From assembly GCA_002254285.1 (NCBI GenBank), contig NIUZ01000096.1, positions 1 through 6,791 on the forward strand: a stretch of 6,791 nucleotides of DNA. Reading direction: 5' to 3'. This DNA is from Bacteroidetes bacterium 4572_112. GTDB taxonomy: Bacteria; Bacteroidota; Bacteroidia; Bacteroidales; UBA1556. This document shows, in pieces, positions 5,648 through 6,791 of the stretch. Under the pieces are notes generated by a model. The model saw only the letters and a program-made list of their open reading frames with translations, was not told the origin of the DNA and made no database searches. The translations under genes were made by a program, and so were the position numbers. Numbering within the stretch: position 1 is the first letter of the stretch; every line of letters starts with the position of its first letter.

Positions 5648-5656
5648 ATGAATTTC

Positions 5657-5684
5657 CGAAATGAACGCTTATTCGAAATGAACG
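5657..5684 (-). repeat. Direct repeat CGAAATGAACG in the iorA upstream region
   Basis: CGAAATGAACG occurs at 5657-5667 and again at 5674-5684, 17 bp apart start to start. On the iorA strand this reads CGTTCATTTCG twice, just upstream of the hairpin. The 17-bp spacing is less than two helical turns. It could be a pair of regulator half-sites or a tandem duplication. Confidence 0.5.
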
Positions 5685-5758
5685 GCTTTAGTGGTTTCTT
5701 AATGAGTCTAATAAAATATAACCTACTAAGATGTACTTATCTTTATTTCTAAGTGGTG

Positions 5759-5766
5759 CAAATTTA
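5759..5766 (-). promoter_or_regulatory. Candidate -7 box for iorAB
   Basis: TAAATTTG on the - strand fits TAnnTTTG and would start transcription near 5752, giving a leader of about 160 nt that contains the direct repeat and the hairpin. The nearest upstream TTTG (5781-5778) is only 11 bp away, too close for a standard -33 element, so the call is tentative. Confidence 0.35.
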
Positions 5767-5855
5767 GTGATTTTTTTCAAAGGTTTTAATATTAATATTA
5801 CAATTGAATGGCTGACTTTTTTCGTAATGTAAAAATATTTTGTTAAAAATAATAA

Positions 5856-5876
5856 AATAGGCGATTTGCGCCTATT
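5856..5876. promoter_or_regulatory. Inverted repeat overlapping the -33 region of the acpH-like gene
   Basis: AATAGGCG (5856-5863) and CGCCTATT (5869-5876) form a perfect 8-bp inverted repeat around ATTTG. Its right arm covers the position where a -33 element would lie for the TACTTTTG box at 5896, so it could be an operator. On the - strand it is followed by a T-rich stretch and could instead stop antisense transcription. Confidence 0.45.
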
Positions 5877-5895
5877 AATTATGCAACCAATGTAT

Positions 5896-5903
5896 TACTT
5901 TTG
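5896..5903 (+). promoter_or_regulatory. Candidate -7 box for the acpH-like gene
   Basis: TACTTTTG is identical to the -7 boxes of both tRNA promoters in this window. Transcription would start near 5910, giving a leader of about 75 nt. No TTG is present 19 bp upstream (ATT instead), so the promoter would be weak or activator-dependent. Confidence 0.45.
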
Positions 5904-5985
5904 TGTCCTATGATGTATCAATTAATTTTTTGATGAAACTTTAATTGAACTAATGCGTTATATGATATTACAATAAAAACAGATA

Positions 5986-6791
5986 ATGAATTTTCTTGCA
6001 CATTTAAAGCTTTCTGGAGATCATGAATATATAATGTTAGGCAACTTTATTGCTGACCATATTCGTGGTAATAAAATATCGCATCTTCCGCAAGAGGTGA
6101 TAGACGGAATTATGCTGCATCGTAAAATTGATTTCTATACCGATCATCATCCAGAGTTTATGAAATCACGTGCTAGACTGCACGGAAAGTATCATAAATA
6201 TGCTGGAGTAATTGTTGATATTATTTATGATCATTTTCTTGCCAAAAACTGGAATGATTATTCTGAATATCATTTATCTAGCTTTACTACATATAGTTAC
6301 GGAATATTATTGCGTCATTATAGTTTATTGCCTAGCCGTACAAAAAAAATTCTTCCTTTCTTTATTATGCAAAACTGGTTGACTTCTTACCGTAAGTTCG
6401 AAGGACTGCGTCGTAGCTTTCAATACCTTGCAAAACGTGCTAATTTTAAATCCAATATGGAATATGCCGTTGAGGATTTAATTGATGATTACGAACTTTA
6501 CGAAGCTGAATTTAGAGCTTTCTTTCCTGATATTGCTACCTATTGCCAGAATGAATTGGATATACTTTTCCCTGCTGATAGAATGAGTAAGAAAAATCAG
6601 ATTATTAACGAAAAAGCTATTGAGTATAAAATAAAGCAAAAGTTAGTTGAAGAGGAGAAAGAAAAGGAAATTCATGAGCAAAAAGAAATTAAACCTAAAA
6701 AGAGTTTCCGACAACGCTTTTCTCGTTCAAAATCATTGAAGAAAATTGATGATATTATTGAAAAGGAAGAAGAAAAGGAAAAGCATATTTC
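5986..6791 (+). CDS. AcpH-family acyl carrier protein phosphodiesterase, partial, with long charged C-terminal tail
   Basis: The gene is open to the window edge (268 complete codons, no stop seen), so its end is unknown. Residues 1 to about 195 match the acyl carrier protein phosphodiesterase family (DUF479, E. coli AcpH). The start MNFLAHLKLS is the typical family N-terminus and fixes the ATG at 5986. Next come LGNFIADHIRG (18-28), LHRKIDFYTDHHP (44-56), VDIIYDHFLAKNW (77-89) and, near the domain end, YELYEAEFRAFFP (169-181). The conserved His and Asp residues in these segments fit the metal-dependent HD-like site. In E. coli the enzyme removes 4'-phosphopantetheine from holo-ACP, a cytoplasmic step in prosthetic-group turnover; activity of the Bacteroidota homologue is inferred. 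Residues from about 200 on are an extra Lys/Glu-rich stretch, probably helical or disordered, containing a basic patch KPKKSFRQRFSRSKSLKK (236-253). Classical AcpH ends near 193 residues, so this tail is unusual. Confidence 0.88.
   Translation, partial: MNFLAHLKLSGDHEYIMLGNFIADHIRGNKISHLPQEVIDGIMLHRKIDFYTDHHPEFMKSRARLHGKYHKYAGVIVDIIYDHFLAKNWNDYSEYHLSSFTTYSYGILLRHYSLLPSRTKKILPFFIMQNWLTSYRKFEGLRRSFQYLAKRANFKSNMEYAVEDLIDDYELYEAEFRAFFPDIATYCQNELDILFPADRMSKKNQIINEKAIEYKIKQKLVEEEKEKEIHEQKEIKPKKSFRQRFSRSKSLKKIDDIIEKEEEKEKHI

Noticed and set aside
5787..5800. Palindrome TAATATTAATATTA
   Set aside because: It is made only of A and T in a very AT-rich region, so chance is a sufficient explanation.
5919..5947. 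CAATTAA / TTAATTG inverted repeat in the acpH-like leader
   Set aside because: The seven A/T-rich pairs with a 15-nt loop are too weak to support a regulatory call.
5591..5985. Thiamine-pyrophosphate riboswitch before iorA
   Set aside because: IorA uses thiamine diphosphate, so I looked for the THI-box. No CUGAGA-type core or the expected paired helices were seen in the leader.

Overview
The window looks like chromosomal DNA of a Bacteroidota member, probably a Bacteroidales or Marinilabiliales type lineage. The DNA is AT-rich. No Shine-Dalgarno sequence precedes any gene start. Several promoters carry the Bacteroidota -7 box TAnnTTTG, and the two tRNA promoters also have a TTG exactly 19 bp upstream of it. 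The iorA/iorB pair and the AcpH-type gene fit that phylum. Genus or species cannot be fixed from the sequence alone.

Region 1 (1-703) is an RNA-gene segment. It holds tRNA-Ser(UGA) on the + strand with its promoter and terminator, and a CAU-anticodon tRNA (most like tRNA-Ile2) on the - strand with its promoter and terminator. Beyond that terminator lies a decayed second copy of the tRNA 3' end and terminator. Its T-arm is interrupted by an 18-bp GC-rich palindrome.

Region 2 (704-1998) has one + strand gene. It encodes an unusual two-domain protein: an N-terminal HAD phosphatase of the YihX type fused to a C-terminal SpoU/TrmH RNA 2'-O-methyltransferase. A cluster of three GC-rich palindromes follows it, in the gap between two converging genes.

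Region 3 (1999-5590) is on the - strand. An indolepyruvate oxidoreductase operon is transcribed iorA then iorB with a 6-nt gap. It ends in two hairpins, the second a good intrinsic terminator. An MFS-type transporter gene of unknown substrate follows. IorA and IorB together oxidatively decarboxylate aryl-pyruvates from aromatic amino acid transamination to aryl-acetyl-CoA. This IorA lacks the C-terminal ferredoxin-like domain of archaeal homologues.

Region 4 (5591-6791) is a 395-bp divergent intergenic region with leader repeats and hairpins. It is followed by a + strand AcpH-family (acyl carrier protein phosphodiesterase) gene that runs off the window. That protein has a long charged C-terminal tail absent from the classical enzyme.

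I see no transposase, CRISPR array, phage gene or clear defence system. The strongest candidates for something undescribed are the HAD-SpoU fusion and the palindrome-interrupted tRNA duplication.
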